DNA of 64,000 nt from Gammaproteobacteria bacterium UBA7310 (GTDB taxonomy: Bacteria; Pseudomonadota; Gammaproteobacteria; Pseudomonadales; Ketobacteraceae): positions 62,001 to 126,000 of the forward strand of contig DKQK01000028.1 in assembly GCA_002471665.1 (NCBI GenBank). The letters run 5' to 3'. The position numbers were made by a program, and so were the translations under genes. Positions 8,710 to 17,139 of the stretch are shown here, piece after piece (the first letter of the stretch is position 1; each line of letters starts with the position of its first letter). The notes beneath the pieces are model-generated. The model did no database searches, was not told where the DNA came from, and was given only the letters and a program-made list of their open reading frames with translations.

Positions 8710-9444
8710 ATGACCGCAGAAGTGATTGATTTTGACCAGGCGAAGGCACAGCGGACGTCTCGGCCCCCCAGAATATCCGTTGGCCTGCGCAACGTATCGC
8801 GAGATTGCCGTAAAGAGATTCTGCGTACCCATTCCTATCACGCCTTCTGGCTTGGGGGGGTCAGTAAAGAACAGTACGCAGAGCTGTTGTTTGCCCACCT
8901 GAAGCTGCGCCAGCATCTGGAATCCCTGTTCCATGCCCAGGGGGGCACCTTCCATGTCAGTGATATTCTCAGTCATGAGCACAAGTCATTTGACGTGGAC
9001 AAATACGTCACCAGTCGGCGCCAAAAATCGGCGCAGTTGCAGCAGGATATCGACGAGCTGGAAAGCCTGTTGGGGGTGCGCTGTGACAGCCTGCCCGCAC
9101 AAGCCCGGGAGTTGATTCAATACATGGATCGGGTGGAGAAGGTGTACTCCGCCGCGCTGTTGGGGATCCTGTACATGCTGGAAGAAACCGTGATTTACGC
9201 CGGTCCGGGCATTGCCAGAGTGCTGGATCAGCATTTGCAATTAGGCGGGCGGGCGACCCATTATTTGCGCGGCAGCAGCCAACAAAAAGCCGATCTGTGG
9301 GAGTTCAGAAAATCACTGGATCTGATCACCGATTTTCAGACCCAGGCCAACATCATCATTGCCTCTTCCATCACCTATCGCATGTACCGTGATTTGCTGG
9401 ACCCGCACCCCGTGGCCAGCCCCCGGCCCGGTTTGTTCCACTGA
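8710..9444 (+). CDS. Haem-oxygenase-fold protein
   Basis: The 244-residue protein is all-helical and looks like the haem oxygenase/TENA fold. An early histidine-containing helix (LRTHSYHAFWLGG, ~38-50) is followed by the YAELLFAHLKLRQHLE helix. A later ILYMLEETVIYAGPGIARVLDQ helix and the GGRATHYLRG stretch sit where biliverdin-producing enzymes place their G-rich distal helix. True haem oxygenases free iron from haem, but members of this fold also include diiron oxidases and thiaminases, and the ligand is not clear. ATG 8710 is preferred over upstream frames because the region before it codes for nothing conserved-looking and GAGGTGG precedes it. It is apparently a single-gene unit ending just before a convergent gene. 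Confidence 0.6.
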   Translation: MTAEVIDFDQAKAQRTSRPPRISVGLRNVSRDCRKEILRTHSYHAFWLGGVSKEQYAELLFAHLKLRQHLESLFHAQGGTFHVSDILSHEHKSFDVDKYVTSRRQKSAQLQQDIDELESLLGVRCDSLPAQARELIQYMDRVEKVYSAALLGILYMLEETVIYAGPGIARVLDQHLQLGGRATHYLRGSSQQKADLWEFRKSLDLITDFQTQANIIIASSITYRMYRDLLDPHPVASPRPGLFH

Positions 9445-9477
9445 TCTGAAGTGCGTACCGGGGCGGCCCCGGGTGCG

Positions 9478-9999
9478 TTACATGCCGTAGTCGCAGCCGT
9501 CGGTAAAGGCATAGTGGCGCCGGCCGGGGTCGGCGCAATAATCCGGCTCCACCGAGGTGGCGGGTTGCAGGTTTGTTTCCGCCGCAGGTTTCTCCTCAAT
9601 GCCGTGCCGGGCCAGCAGCGCCATCTGGGTCTGCAGTTCAATGATCCTGTTGTACTGCAGGGAAAGGAGGCGCTCAAGATCCATATGGCGTGTAATCTGC
9701 TTGATGTCTTTCTGCGCCTTTGCTTCTTCCTTAACCATCAGCCGCTGGTTCTCATAAAACGTGTTGACCAGGTTTTCAATAGCTGCGGTGATTCTCTCCA
9801 GCCGGTTCTCCTCCAGTACATAGGGGACAGTGAACAGCATAAACGCCACCAGCAGTAACCACTTGCCCTGGCGCAATACATTTTCCACCATAACGTTCAT
9901 GCCATGAAAAATGGTTCTTACCAGCTCGTTAACTTCCTTCAAGCTATAGGCTATTCCATGGCCTGGGATGAGTGCTCCGGTCGTTTTATTTTTTGTCAT
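9478..9999 (-). CDS. Single-pass membrane protein with coiled coil, unrecognised
   Basis: This 173-residue protein has a short cytosolic N-terminus, one membrane segment (WLLLVAFMLFTVPYVL, ~44-60) and a long charged coiled-coil stretch (~60-135, including NLVNTFYENQRLMVKEEAKAQ split over heptads). The C-terminal tail contains several aromatic residues and ends CDYGM. The start at 9999 is preferred because AGAGGTG lies at the right distance; an in-frame GTG at 10008 sits within that site. It diverges from the equally unrecognised gene at 10206, with a long palindrome between them, so the two may be co-regulated. No function can be assigned. Confidence 0.6.
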   Translation of the reverse strand: MTKNKTTGALIPGHGIAYSLKEVNELVRTIFHGMNVMVENVLRQGKWLLLVAFMLFTVPYVLEENRLERITAAIENLVNTFYENQRLMVKEEAKAQKDIKQITRHMDLERLLSLQYNRIIELQTQMALLARHGIEEKPAAETNLQPATSVEPDYCADPGRRHYAFTDGCDYGM

Positions 10000-10117
10000 G
10001 ATGATCACCTCTCTTTTCCAGCGCTCTGCTCGAAATATCGCACTTGAGCCTGGATTGAGCCAGCTCCCGTGACGGCTTTTTGTACGCTTGAGGCGGGCTT
10101 GGGTTCAAATTGTTTGT

Positions 10118-10134
10118 CATTTGATAATCAAATG
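10118..10134. promoter_or_regulatory. 17-bp perfect palindrome between divergent genes
   Basis: CATTTGAT-A-ATCAAATG has 8-bp arms around one base, in the 206-bp gap between the genes starting at 9999 (minus) and 10206 (plus). It has the size and symmetry of a dimeric repressor or activator site. No regulator gene is adjacent. Confidence 0.5.
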
Positions 10135-10205
10135 GGGTTTAATTTTATCGGGCAGTCGCGTCAGGCAAATTCCAATAAGACAAATCCCAGAAAAAAGGAA
10201 CCTAC

Positions 10206-11360
10206 ATGCCGGTGTCATCTGATGTCAGAAAACTGAGCGTCCTTCCCGCCAAAGCGGCGCTGTTACTGAATATGAATAACAACTATCTCGGCATGCTGGC
10301 GCAGTTCGCACAGCATAAAGATACCAAGCTGGTGGATCTCAAATCTTATCTGATTCAGTTGCACGGGCTGACCTGCCGCGAGTACGCTGGTGCAGAGGAT
10401 GATGTGGATAAATGGATGGCAGGCATACTTGAGAAGAACATCGGTGGCCAACCCTGGTGTGTGCGGGTGGGGTTCGGACCAACCGGACAGACGCTGACCA
10501 ACTGGGCCAGCTTTTCCGGGCACAATGAAAGCCAGAGCAAAACCCTGCAAACGATCGTTGCGCACATTAATGCCAATCGACAATTAATCCCGGATATGGT
10601 GCGCATCATCCAGGAGTTCGATATCAGGGATTTTTATGATGGGGTGGATATCTATGAGTTTGGTGCCAAGCTGAAGCTGAACGCCGATGAGGTGCAGCGC
10701 TTTGTGGATGAGTTTCAGCTCGGCAGGTTCCTGCCGGGCTTTGGTTACTACATGAATGATTCAGAAGAAGAGCGCTACAAGGAATACTATGGCTTGCATT
10801 GTCTGTTTCACCGGGCACCGGTGGATGCGGAAACCATTTTGCAAAGCACATTGCGGGTGCGCTACCGGGTGTCCATTCGCCGGGGCGTGAATCTGGTGCG
10901 CTGTAAATTACATCTGCCAAGCGTGGCGGATTCGATTCATACACAAGCGCAATATTTTGCCTACGATGGCCGCGTTACACACCGCGCGCCGGGCTTTCAT
11001 TTCTGGAATTTTGAAGAGAACAAGCAGGGCGCATTGGGAAAGCCCGATTTTGTCACCATGGTAACCCGGGAGCAGGTGGACGGTACTTCCACCGGAGTGT
11101 TGAATTCGGTGTGGAGCAGTGAACGTAAATTCCCTTACAGCTCGGCTTTGGTGTTGGTGAAACAGTATTTTTCTGAACAGGGAAAGGACGCAGATTTCGC
11201 CCGGGATTTTATGCGGGGCCGGTGTACAACCTACGCCGGGCTGGATCACCTGGAGCAAGGGGTGCGAGCCCAGGTCGCCGGTGGGGATCTCAAGGTGACC
11301 GACAAGCAGCTGGCAACCCTGATCGCCGAGCTGCAACAACCCCAGGTGATCAGTGTCTGA
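10206..11360 (+). CDS. Unrecognised 384-residue protein
   Basis: This soluble protein lacks a signal peptide and membrane segments. It has no motif I can name. It is rich in aromatic residues and has a central FYDGVDIYEFGAKLKLNADEVQRF stretch (split across helices) and a FLPGFGYYMND turn. A later FAYDGRVTHRAPGFHFWNFEE segment suggests a beta-sandwich-like half. The ribosome site AAAAAAGGAA precedes ATG 10206 closely. It ends 22 bases from the convergent pbpG. It diverges from another unrecognised gene across a 17-bp palindrome, the only contextual clue. Codon use looks like that of its neighbours, so the frame is probably real. Confidence 0.65.
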   Translation: MPVSSDVRKLSVLPAKAALLLNMNNNYLGMLAQFAQHKDTKLVDLKSYLIQLHGLTCREYAGAEDDVDKWMAGILEKNIGGQPWCVRVGFGPTGQTLTNWASFSGHNESQSKTLQTIVAHINANRQLIPDMVRIIQEFDIRDFYDGVDIYEFGAKLKLNADEVQRFVDEFQLGRFLPGFGYYMNDSEEERYKEYYGLHCLFHRAPVDAETILQSTLRVRYRVSIRRGVNLVRCKLHLPSVADSIHTQAQYFAYDGRVTHRAPGFHFWNFEENKQGALGKPDFVTMVTREQVDGTSTGVLNSVWSSERKFPYSSALVLVKQYFSEQGKDADFARDFMRGRCTTYAGLDHLEQGVRAQVAGGDLKVTDKQLATLIAELQQPQVISV

Positions 11361-11382
11361 GTCGCAGCCCGGCCGTAGGGTT

Positions 11383-12324
11383 TTACAGGTTGTCTTTCAG
11401 GTAGGGGTATTCCTTTGATTTGCTCTGCTCGTAGCGCAACGCCGCGCCGGCAATGCGGCCACTGTCACCGGTACTGATCCAGCGTTTTACCCGGCCGGCG
11501 TCCCCCAGCGGGGTTTGCTTGCCAAAGGCATCCAGAAACACCATGGCCACATCACGGCCCTCCAGTTTGCTCAACAGCACCAGGCAGCGCCCGGCTTCTG
11601 TTATGTAACCGGTTTTGCTCAACTCAATGTCCCAGCTGTTGCGGTGTACCAGCCGGTTGGTATTGCCGTAGCCCAATGCATAGCGGGGCTTGCGAAAATG
11701 GGCGGTATAGCGGGGGGTGGTGGAATATTCCCGTATCTTGTCGTAGTGGGACACCGCCGCAATCAGCTTGACCAGGTCTTCGGCGGTGGAAACATTGCCC
11801 GATGACAGCCCGCTGGCATCCACGAAATGGGTGTTGGACATGCCCAGGCTGGCGGCGGTTTTATTCATTTGCCCCACGAAAGCGTCCACGCCGCCGGGAT
11901 AGCGGGCCGCCAGAGTGTAGGCCGCCAGATTCTCAGAGGACATCAATGCCAGCCGTAACACGTTGCCCCGCTGCAACTGGGAGCCGATGCGAATGCGGGA
12001 ATAGGCGTTTTTACGGGTCTCCCGGTCGGGTTTGGGTATCTCAATCCATTCATCCAGATCCTGTCCGCTTTGCATCACCACCAAAGCGGTCATCAGCTTG
12101 GTGATGGACGCAATGGGGGTCACCCAGTCGGAATGCTTGGAATACAGGGTTTTACCGCTTTCCAGTTCGACGATGGCGGCCTTCACTGCCCCCAGTTTGA
12201 TAGGGGCTGCCGGGTCGGTTTCGCTGGCCTGGGCGGAGGAAATGGCTGCCACAAGCAAGCCTAGAATCAGGCTGGTAAGTACAAATGGGTAGGTCACGGT
12301 TCTTGTTCTGCTGTAAACGGTCAT
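11383..12324 (-). CDS. pbpG: D-alanyl-D-alanine endopeptidase (PBP7/8 type)
   Basis: This periplasmic serine peptidase of the S11 family cuts the D-Ala-mDAP cross-links of peptidoglycan. All three penicillin-binding motifs are visible: SITK (the catalytic Ser of ASITKLMTALV, residue ~68), SSEN (~130) and KTG (SKTGYITEAG, ~235). The N-terminus is a long export signal (YPFVLTSLILGLLVAAISSAQA). At 313 residues it has the size of PBP7 rather than of the larger DacA-type carboxypeptidases, which carry an extra C-terminal domain. It lies downstream of, and in the same direction as, the TonB receptor gene, with 127 bases between them and no obvious functional link. Confidence 0.9.
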   Translation of the reverse strand: MTVYSRTRTVTYPFVLTSLILGLLVAAISSAQASETDPAAPIKLGAVKAAIVELESGKTLYSKHSDWVTPIASITKLMTALVVMQSGQDLDEWIEIPKPDRETRKNAYSRIRIGSQLQRGNVLRLALMSSENLAAYTLAARYPGGVDAFVGQMNKTAASLGMSNTHFVDASGLSSGNVSTAEDLVKLIAAVSHYDKIREYSTTPRYTAHFRKPRYALGYGNTNRLVHRNSWDIELSKTGYITEAGRCLVLLSKLEGRDVAMVFLDAFGKQTPLGDAGRVKRWISTGDSGRIAGAALRYEQSKSKEYPYLKDNL

Positions 12325-12451
12325 ATTGGATGAATTCTAACGTATAAGTGTCCAATGTGCGAAATTCCATGCAGGCACCATCGCCGAAACGCAAGACAGG
12401 ACTGATGAATCTGTTTGATGAGCCAAAAACACTATAGTCACGACTAAATCG

Positions 12452-14470
12452 CTAGAGTTGTATTTCCAAGCCGATGCTCAACTCTCTGCCGCGATAGGGA
12501 ATGGGGGTAGTGATGTTGATATTCTGGGGTACTGATGCTGCGTCTTCTGCCAGTAGATTCTTGACCTGTAAGGTGGTGGTGATGTCGTTGCTGAGCAGAA
12601 ACCCCAGTTTCGCATTGAGCACGGTGAACGCATCGACGGGGCCCAGTTCTTCTCGTGCCATATCCCGATCGCTGTTGTAGTAGCCTGCCAAATTGAACCA
12701 CCAATCCGCTCGCTGATAGTGGGCAATGATGGATGCCAGTTGGTCGGATTCACGATCCGCCCGGTCCGGTAACGTGAAGAATCGGGTATAACCAGCCCGT
12801 ATTAACCATTGCGGGCTGAGTTGCACGGAACCCTCCAGCTCAATGCCACTGCTGTACTCGGTATCTTCGTTGACAGCTCTGCTTTTGCCGTCGGTGGTGG
12901 CGCGTGTTGTGATCTGATTTTCAAGGATATTGTAGAAAACACTGGTTGATACAGTATAGTCGGTGGTTTGTTTGAGCCAGACCAGTTCCGTGGAACGTAT
13001 GGTTTCTGCCTCCAGATCAGGGTTGCGTGCCACGGTGACAGACTCCTTGATATTGAGCTGATTGAACCCAGGTGCGCGAAAGGCCTCGCCGTAGAACAGC
13101 TTAAGGTAGTGCTCATTTTGCAACTCTTTAATCATGGCCAGGCGCAGGCTGAATTGTCCGTCAAAATCCGTGTAATCATCGTAGCGCGAGCCCAGGGTGA
13201 AGCTGGTGCTATTGCCGAATCGATGTTGTAGCTGGGCATAAACTCCGTAAATGTTGCGGCCGCCGGTTTCCAGTACGTTGGTGCGGATGTCTCGGCTCGC
13301 GCTGTAGTCTACGGGGAACTCCATGTTGGCCAGCATGACGGTATCGTAGTTGGAATTCAGGCGGGCGGTGGTGATTTCTTCATGCTTTTTTTCCAGGCCG
13401 AACTGCAGCGTATTGTCGGTATTGATATGCCAGTCATTCAGCCATTGCAGAAGAAGGTCGTGGGATTCATACAGCACGTCGGCCACTAAAGGCGCATTGC
13501 TGCTGGGATTGCTGATGGCCGCCAGCTCTCCGTATTCTGTGCCTTGAGAGACAAACGTGGTTTCGCTGGCAGTGTAACTGACCTGAAGGGTGGTTTGCAG
13601 GGCACCAAAGTCGAGGTTCTGCCTGAGGCTGATGTGATCGTAGCTGTTTTCGCTTTCGTTTACCGGATTGCTGATGGCGCCAATACTGTAGAATTGCTGT
13701 GATGAGTAACGAAAATGCTCCCAGGTCAGCTGTGTGTCCCGGTAGCGAAGGTTAATTACGGCGTTACTGGCCTGTTGCGGGTCTGTAGTTGGTTTTAGTT
13801 CGTCGCCAAGTCGGTCGTTCAATTGGAAGGCTTCGCCCTGATCCCGGTAGTCATAGAGGAAAGCATCCAGCTCCCAGTTGCCTGAGCCGACGTTCAGTTG
13901 GCCTTCCAGTTGCTGTCGATCCGGCTCGCCGGGCTGGATTTTTATCAGGTTATTGCCTTTCACGGAAATGATGTTGATGATGCCAAGGAAGGCACCGGAA
14001 CCATACAGAGCGGAGCCCGGGCCGCGGATGATTTCTATCCTTTCGATGCGATCCAGGGGCAGCAGGCCGGAGATCGCACTGGTGCTGCGGACTTCCTGGC
14101 GTGGTACCCCATCGATCAAGAGTAATATCGAGGTGGTTTCCTGGGCGGTGCTGCTGCCGCGAGCGGAATAAAAGTACGCTGCGCCATAATTGTTGTCACG
14201 GCTGGTTTGAAGTCCTGGTACAAAGCTGAGCAGCTCATAAAGGAAGTCAATACCCATACTCCGCAGTTCCCGGCGCTGAAATACCGTAACCGATGCAGGC
14301 ACATCACTGAGGGTTTGCAGGGTGCGGGAGGGCCCGGAAATTTTAATCTGTGTTAGCTCTTCCAGGGAGAGGTTGAGTAGGTCTTCAGGGAGAGTGCGCG
14401 CCTCTGCCAGAGTCGCAGAAAAGCCTAAAACACTTCCGATCAGCAGTGAGCCCAAGGGAATATCTTTCAT
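12452..14470 (-). CDS. TonB-dependent outer-membrane receptor
   Basis: This 672-residue outer-membrane protein imports a scarce ligand using TonB energy. After the signal peptide (LLIGSVLGFSATLAEA) comes LSLEELTQIKISG, the usual lead-in of this family. The plug domain follows (TLSDVPASVTVFQRRELRSMG; LLLIDGVPR; IERIEIIRGPGSALYGSGAFLGIINI, each typical), then a 22-strand barrel with many alternating aromatic strands such as TSFTLGSRYDDYTDF. The chain ends LSIGLEIQL rather than in the more common terminal Phe. No transporter or Fur-type site is adjacent, so the substrate (siderophore, B12 or other) is open. The LEEL lead-in and the absence of an N-terminal signalling domain argue against a FecA-type transducer. 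Confidence 0.9.
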   Translation of the reverse strand: MKDIPLGSLLIGSVLGFSATLAEARTLPEDLLNLSLEELTQIKISGPSRTLQTLSDVPASVTVFQRRELRSMGIDFLYELLSFVPGLQTSRDNNYGAAYFYSARGSSTAQETTSILLLIDGVPRQEVRSTSAISGLLPLDRIERIEIIRGPGSALYGSGAFLGIINIISVKGNNLIKIQPGEPDRQQLEGQLNVGSGNWELDAFLYDYRDQGEAFQLNDRLGDELKPTTDPQQASNAVINLRYRDTQLTWEHFRYSSQQFYSIGAISNPVNESENSYDHISLRQNLDFGALQTTLQVSYTASETTFVSQGTEYGELAAISNPSSNAPLVADVLYESHDLLLQWLNDWHINTDNTLQFGLEKKHEEITTARLNSNYDTVMLANMEFPVDYSASRDIRTNVLETGGRNIYGVYAQLQHRFGNSTSFTLGSRYDDYTDFDGQFSLRLAMIKELQNEHYLKLFYGEAFRAPGFNQLNIKESVTVARNPDLEAETIRSTELVWLKQTTDYTVSTSVFYNILENQITTRATTDGKSRAVNEDTEYSSGIELEGSVQLSPQWLIRAGYTRFFTLPDRADRESDQLASIIAHYQRADWWFNLAGYYNSDRDMAREELGPVDAFTVLNAKLGFLLSNDITTTLQVKNLLAEDAASVPQNINITTPIPYRGRELSIGLEIQL

Positions 14471-14615
14471 TGAATCAGGCCGTGTAACCGGTGGCTACCC
14501 AGCTTAGCCTCCCAGGAAGTACATGGTGGACCTCATCCATTAGGTATAGCTGGAATTGTGCAACTTTCAAACAGGTGATCCGCGCCAGCCCCAGGAGACT
14601 CCGAAAATTGGGTGC

Positions 14616-15791
14616 TTAGGGAGGCGAACCGCTGTGAAAAAGAGTGATGGCTTCAGAATGAAAGCGCTCTACGCGGTTTCTTCCATTTTGCTTGGCCTGA
14701 TACAGCGCGCTGTCGGCATTGGCAATAACCTGCTCCAGGGTGACGGTAGCGCGATCCATATGGGCAATGCCGATACTGACGGTGACATGAATCATGCCTT
14801 TGGGGGCATGCACCTTTGCTTGATCAATTCTGATTCTCAGTTTGTTGGCCAACAGCAACGCGGTCCGCATGCTGGTTTTTGGTAATATCACAGCGAATTC
14901 TTCTCCACCCAGGCGGCCAACAATGTCACTGGAGCGAAAGGTGTCCATGAGGATTTCGCCCAGCATGCGCAGTACCAGGTCACCGCTATCGTGCCCCAGG
15001 TTGTCGTTGATGGCCTTGAAGTGGTCAACGTCCAGCATGAGAATGACATAGGATTGGTTTTGACGGCGGGCCTGAATATCCAGCAGGGTGGCGTACTCAT
15101 AAAAGGCACGTCGATTGTTTAAGCCGGTCAATACGTCGGTTCGTGCAAGATGCTCCGCCTCCTGTTTGGCCTGTTCCAGGGCCCGGGTGCGCTCTTTTAC
15201 CAATTGTTCCAGTTCTTCCTGACTTCTGTGTGACAGCGACAGCGCCTTGCTCAGGTGGCGCTCGAGCATGATGATGGCGGTGATCGGTGCTGCGATGGAC
15301 ATTACGACCACTAACAGAAAAGCGGTCCAGGTGGGAACCAGGCCGGCGTAAGCAGTAAGATCAAAATCGTTGGCCAGGTTGCCGTTGATCACGCCCACGG
15401 CAATGCCGCTCATGGCGATTAACGTGATTGCGGCACAGACCAGCCCCGAACGGAAGCCGAACAGAATAGTGGCAAGCACCGGCGACACAATGGCCATGGG
15501 AATGGCTGCCGCCGCGATGCCGAATTTGGCCATGCCGGTTAAGCCGATAAAGGTAAACAAAAAAACCACATACCCAGCCCGTAGCGGATAGGGAATGACG
15601 CGGTTGAAAAAAACAAAGGAAACCACCAGTGTGAGCGCCACAACCTGAATTCCCATAACCCATTGCAGACCAATGGTATAAGAACGCAGTAAACTGCCGA
15701 TCAGGGCGGGAATGCCGCAGATGGATACAGTGATCAGCACCCAGTTGCATATTTGATTACGAACCTGCTGCAGGTCGTGATTTACTTCCAT
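14616..15791 (-). CDS. Membrane-bound diguanylate cyclase (GGEEF)
   Basis: The 391-residue protein has about six membrane helices in residues 18-185, a MASE-like integral sensor with little periplasmic material. A coiled coil (RSQEELEQLVKERTRALEQA, ~190-215) and a GGDEF domain (~220-391) follow. GGEEF lies near residue 294 and is preceded by RSSD at the proper distance, so both catalysis and product inhibition at the I-site are expected. It would make cyclic di-GMP at the inner membrane. The start at 15791 has only a weak ribosome site. It is a single gene: a strong hairpin separates it from the TRAP operon upstream. Confidence 0.9.
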   Translation of the reverse strand: MEVNHDLQQVRNQICNWVLITVSICGIPALIGSLLRSYTIGLQWVMGIQVVALTLVVSFVFFNRVIPYPLRAGYVVFLFTFIGLTGMAKFGIAAAAIPMAIVSPVLATILFGFRSGLVCAAITLIAMSGIAVGVINGNLANDFDLTAYAGLVPTWTAFLLVVVMSIAAPITAIIMLERHLSKALSLSHRSQEELEQLVKERTRALEQAKQEAEHLARTDVLTGLNNRRAFYEYATLLDIQARRQNQSYVILMLDVDHFKAINDNLGHDSGDLVLRMLGEILMDTFRSSDIVGRLGGEEFAVILPKTSMRTALLLANKLRIRIDQAKVHAPKGMIHVTVSIGIAHMDRATVTLEQVIANADSALYQAKQNGRNRVERFHSEAITLFHSGSPP

Positions 15792-15973
15792 GTCGAGTTA
15801 TCTCAAGGCTGTGTTTCAGTGCCTGAAAGCTAAGTGTAGGTCAGAAAACCAGAAGGGTTGGGGCACTGCATCGCAATTTGGAAAGGCCGCTTTTGTTGAT
15901 TGACAAAAAATGCTGATAGGCCCGATGTTAATATCAATCAGTAATAATGATGGATACCCCATAAAACGGTGTG

Positions 15974-16002
15974 ACAGTGGCCCGCCGCAGCCGGGCCACT
16001 GT
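15974..16002 (-). terminator. Strong hairpin after dctP, probable terminator
   Basis: ACAGTGGCCCG and CGGGCCACTGT form a perfect 11-bp stem with a 7-base loop, 20 bases past the dctP stop. On the minus strand a TTTT follows only after ~8 bases, so it is an imperfect intrinsic terminator that could also protect the 3' end. Confidence 0.55.
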
Positions 16003-16022
16003 GGTTGCAGTGACTTTCAGGT

Positions 16023-17066
16023 TCAGGAATAACGATAGGGCCGGCCGGCTTTGGCCATGTCTGCGTTGTATTGTTTGAAGATCTTCACCACCTTGGCTTT
16101 GGTGGGGGATTCCTTGGCAATCTCATCCCAGAAGGAATGGGCCGCCGCTTCCACCTGATCCCATTCCTTGTCGGGAATGCTGGTGAGTTTCATTTTGGTG
16201 CCGTTCACCCGCAGCTTGGCCTCGCCACCCCAGTACCACCATTGGCGATAATAGTGGGAGCTGTCCATGGTGATTTTCAGCAGTTCTTTCAGTTTGTCCG
16301 GCAATTCATTGTAGCGGTCCATATTGGCAAAGAACGAGCCGATCCAGGCGCCGGAAATGTTATTGGTAAGGAAGTAATCCGTCACGTTGGCCCAGCCCAC
16401 GGTGTAATCTTCAGTGATGCCGGACCAGGCGATGCCATCCAGCTCGCCGGTCTGCACCGCCACTTCCACATCCTCCCAGGGAATGGAGACCGGTACCACA
16501 CCGAATTGCGCCATAAAGCGGCCCGCCGTGGGGAAGGTAAATACCCGCAGACCTTTCAGATCCTTTAAGCTGTTGACGGGTTTTTTGGTGGCGAAATGAC
16601 ACGGGTCCCAGGCACCGGCAGAGAGGTGTTTAACCCCCACTTTGGCGTATTCTTCTTCCCAGATTTCTTTCAGTCCGTACTGGTTGAACAGCACCGGTAC
16701 ATCCAGTGAGTAGCGGCTGGCAAAGGGGAAGTAGCCACCAAACACCGTGACTTCGGTGGGTGATGCCATGGAATCATCATCGGATTGCACTGCGTCCAGG
16801 GTGCCTTTCTGCAGGGCACGAAACAGCTCTCCGGTGGGTACCAGTTGATCGGCAAAATATAATTCGATCTGCATCTCATCACCGGCAATTTTGTTGAAGC
16901 TTTCAATGGCCGGTTTGATCACGTGCTCGGCCAGGGCCGGCCCGGCGTAGGTCTGCATGCGCCAGGTGATCTTGGGTTTGGCTGCGTACAGTCGTGGTGG
17001 GGTCAGGGTGGCGGCGGTGCCGGCCAGAAGCGCGGCGGATTTGATAAAGGTACGGCGGTCTTTCAT
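16023..17066 (-). CDS. dctP: TRAP transporter solute-binding protein (DctP type)
   Basis: This periplasmic receptor binds an organic acid and hands it to the DctQM permease. The N-terminus MKDRRTFIKSAALLAGTAA resembles a Tat signal (RRTF); Tat export is known for some members that bind ligand through a metal. The mature part has the DctP pattern: FADQLVPTGELFRALQKGTLDAVQ, then LKDLKGLRVFTFPTAGRFMAQFG with the Arg that clamps the substrate carboxylate, then VEVAVQTGELDGIAWSG. The overall sequence resembles the subgroup named for mannitol/chloroaromatic or alpha-keto-acid substrates, so a carboxylate ligand is likely but unproven. AGAGGAAA precedes the ATG. It is the last gene of the dctQ-dctM-dctP operon. 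Confidence 0.92.
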   Translation of the reverse strand: MKDRRTFIKSAALLAGTAATLTPPRLYAAKPKITWRMQTYAGPALAEHVIKPAIESFNKIAGDEMQIELYFADQLVPTGELFRALQKGTLDAVQSDDDSMASPTEVTVFGGYFPFASRYSLDVPVLFNQYGLKEIWEEEYAKVGVKHLSAGAWDPCHFATKKPVNSLKDLKGLRVFTFPTAGRFMAQFGVVPVSIPWEDVEVAVQTGELDGIAWSGITEDYTVGWANVTDYFLTNNISGAWIGSFFANMDRYNELPDKLKELLKITMDSSHYYRQWWYWGGEAKLRVNGTKMKLTSIPDKEWDQVEAAAHSFWDEIAKESPTKAKVVKIFKQYNADMAKAGRPYRYS

Positions 17067-17139
17067 TGGTTTTTCCTCTTATACGTAATGTATGGTTCGG
17101 TTCAACACATGAAAACGGTACTGCTGTTATCAGGATTCT

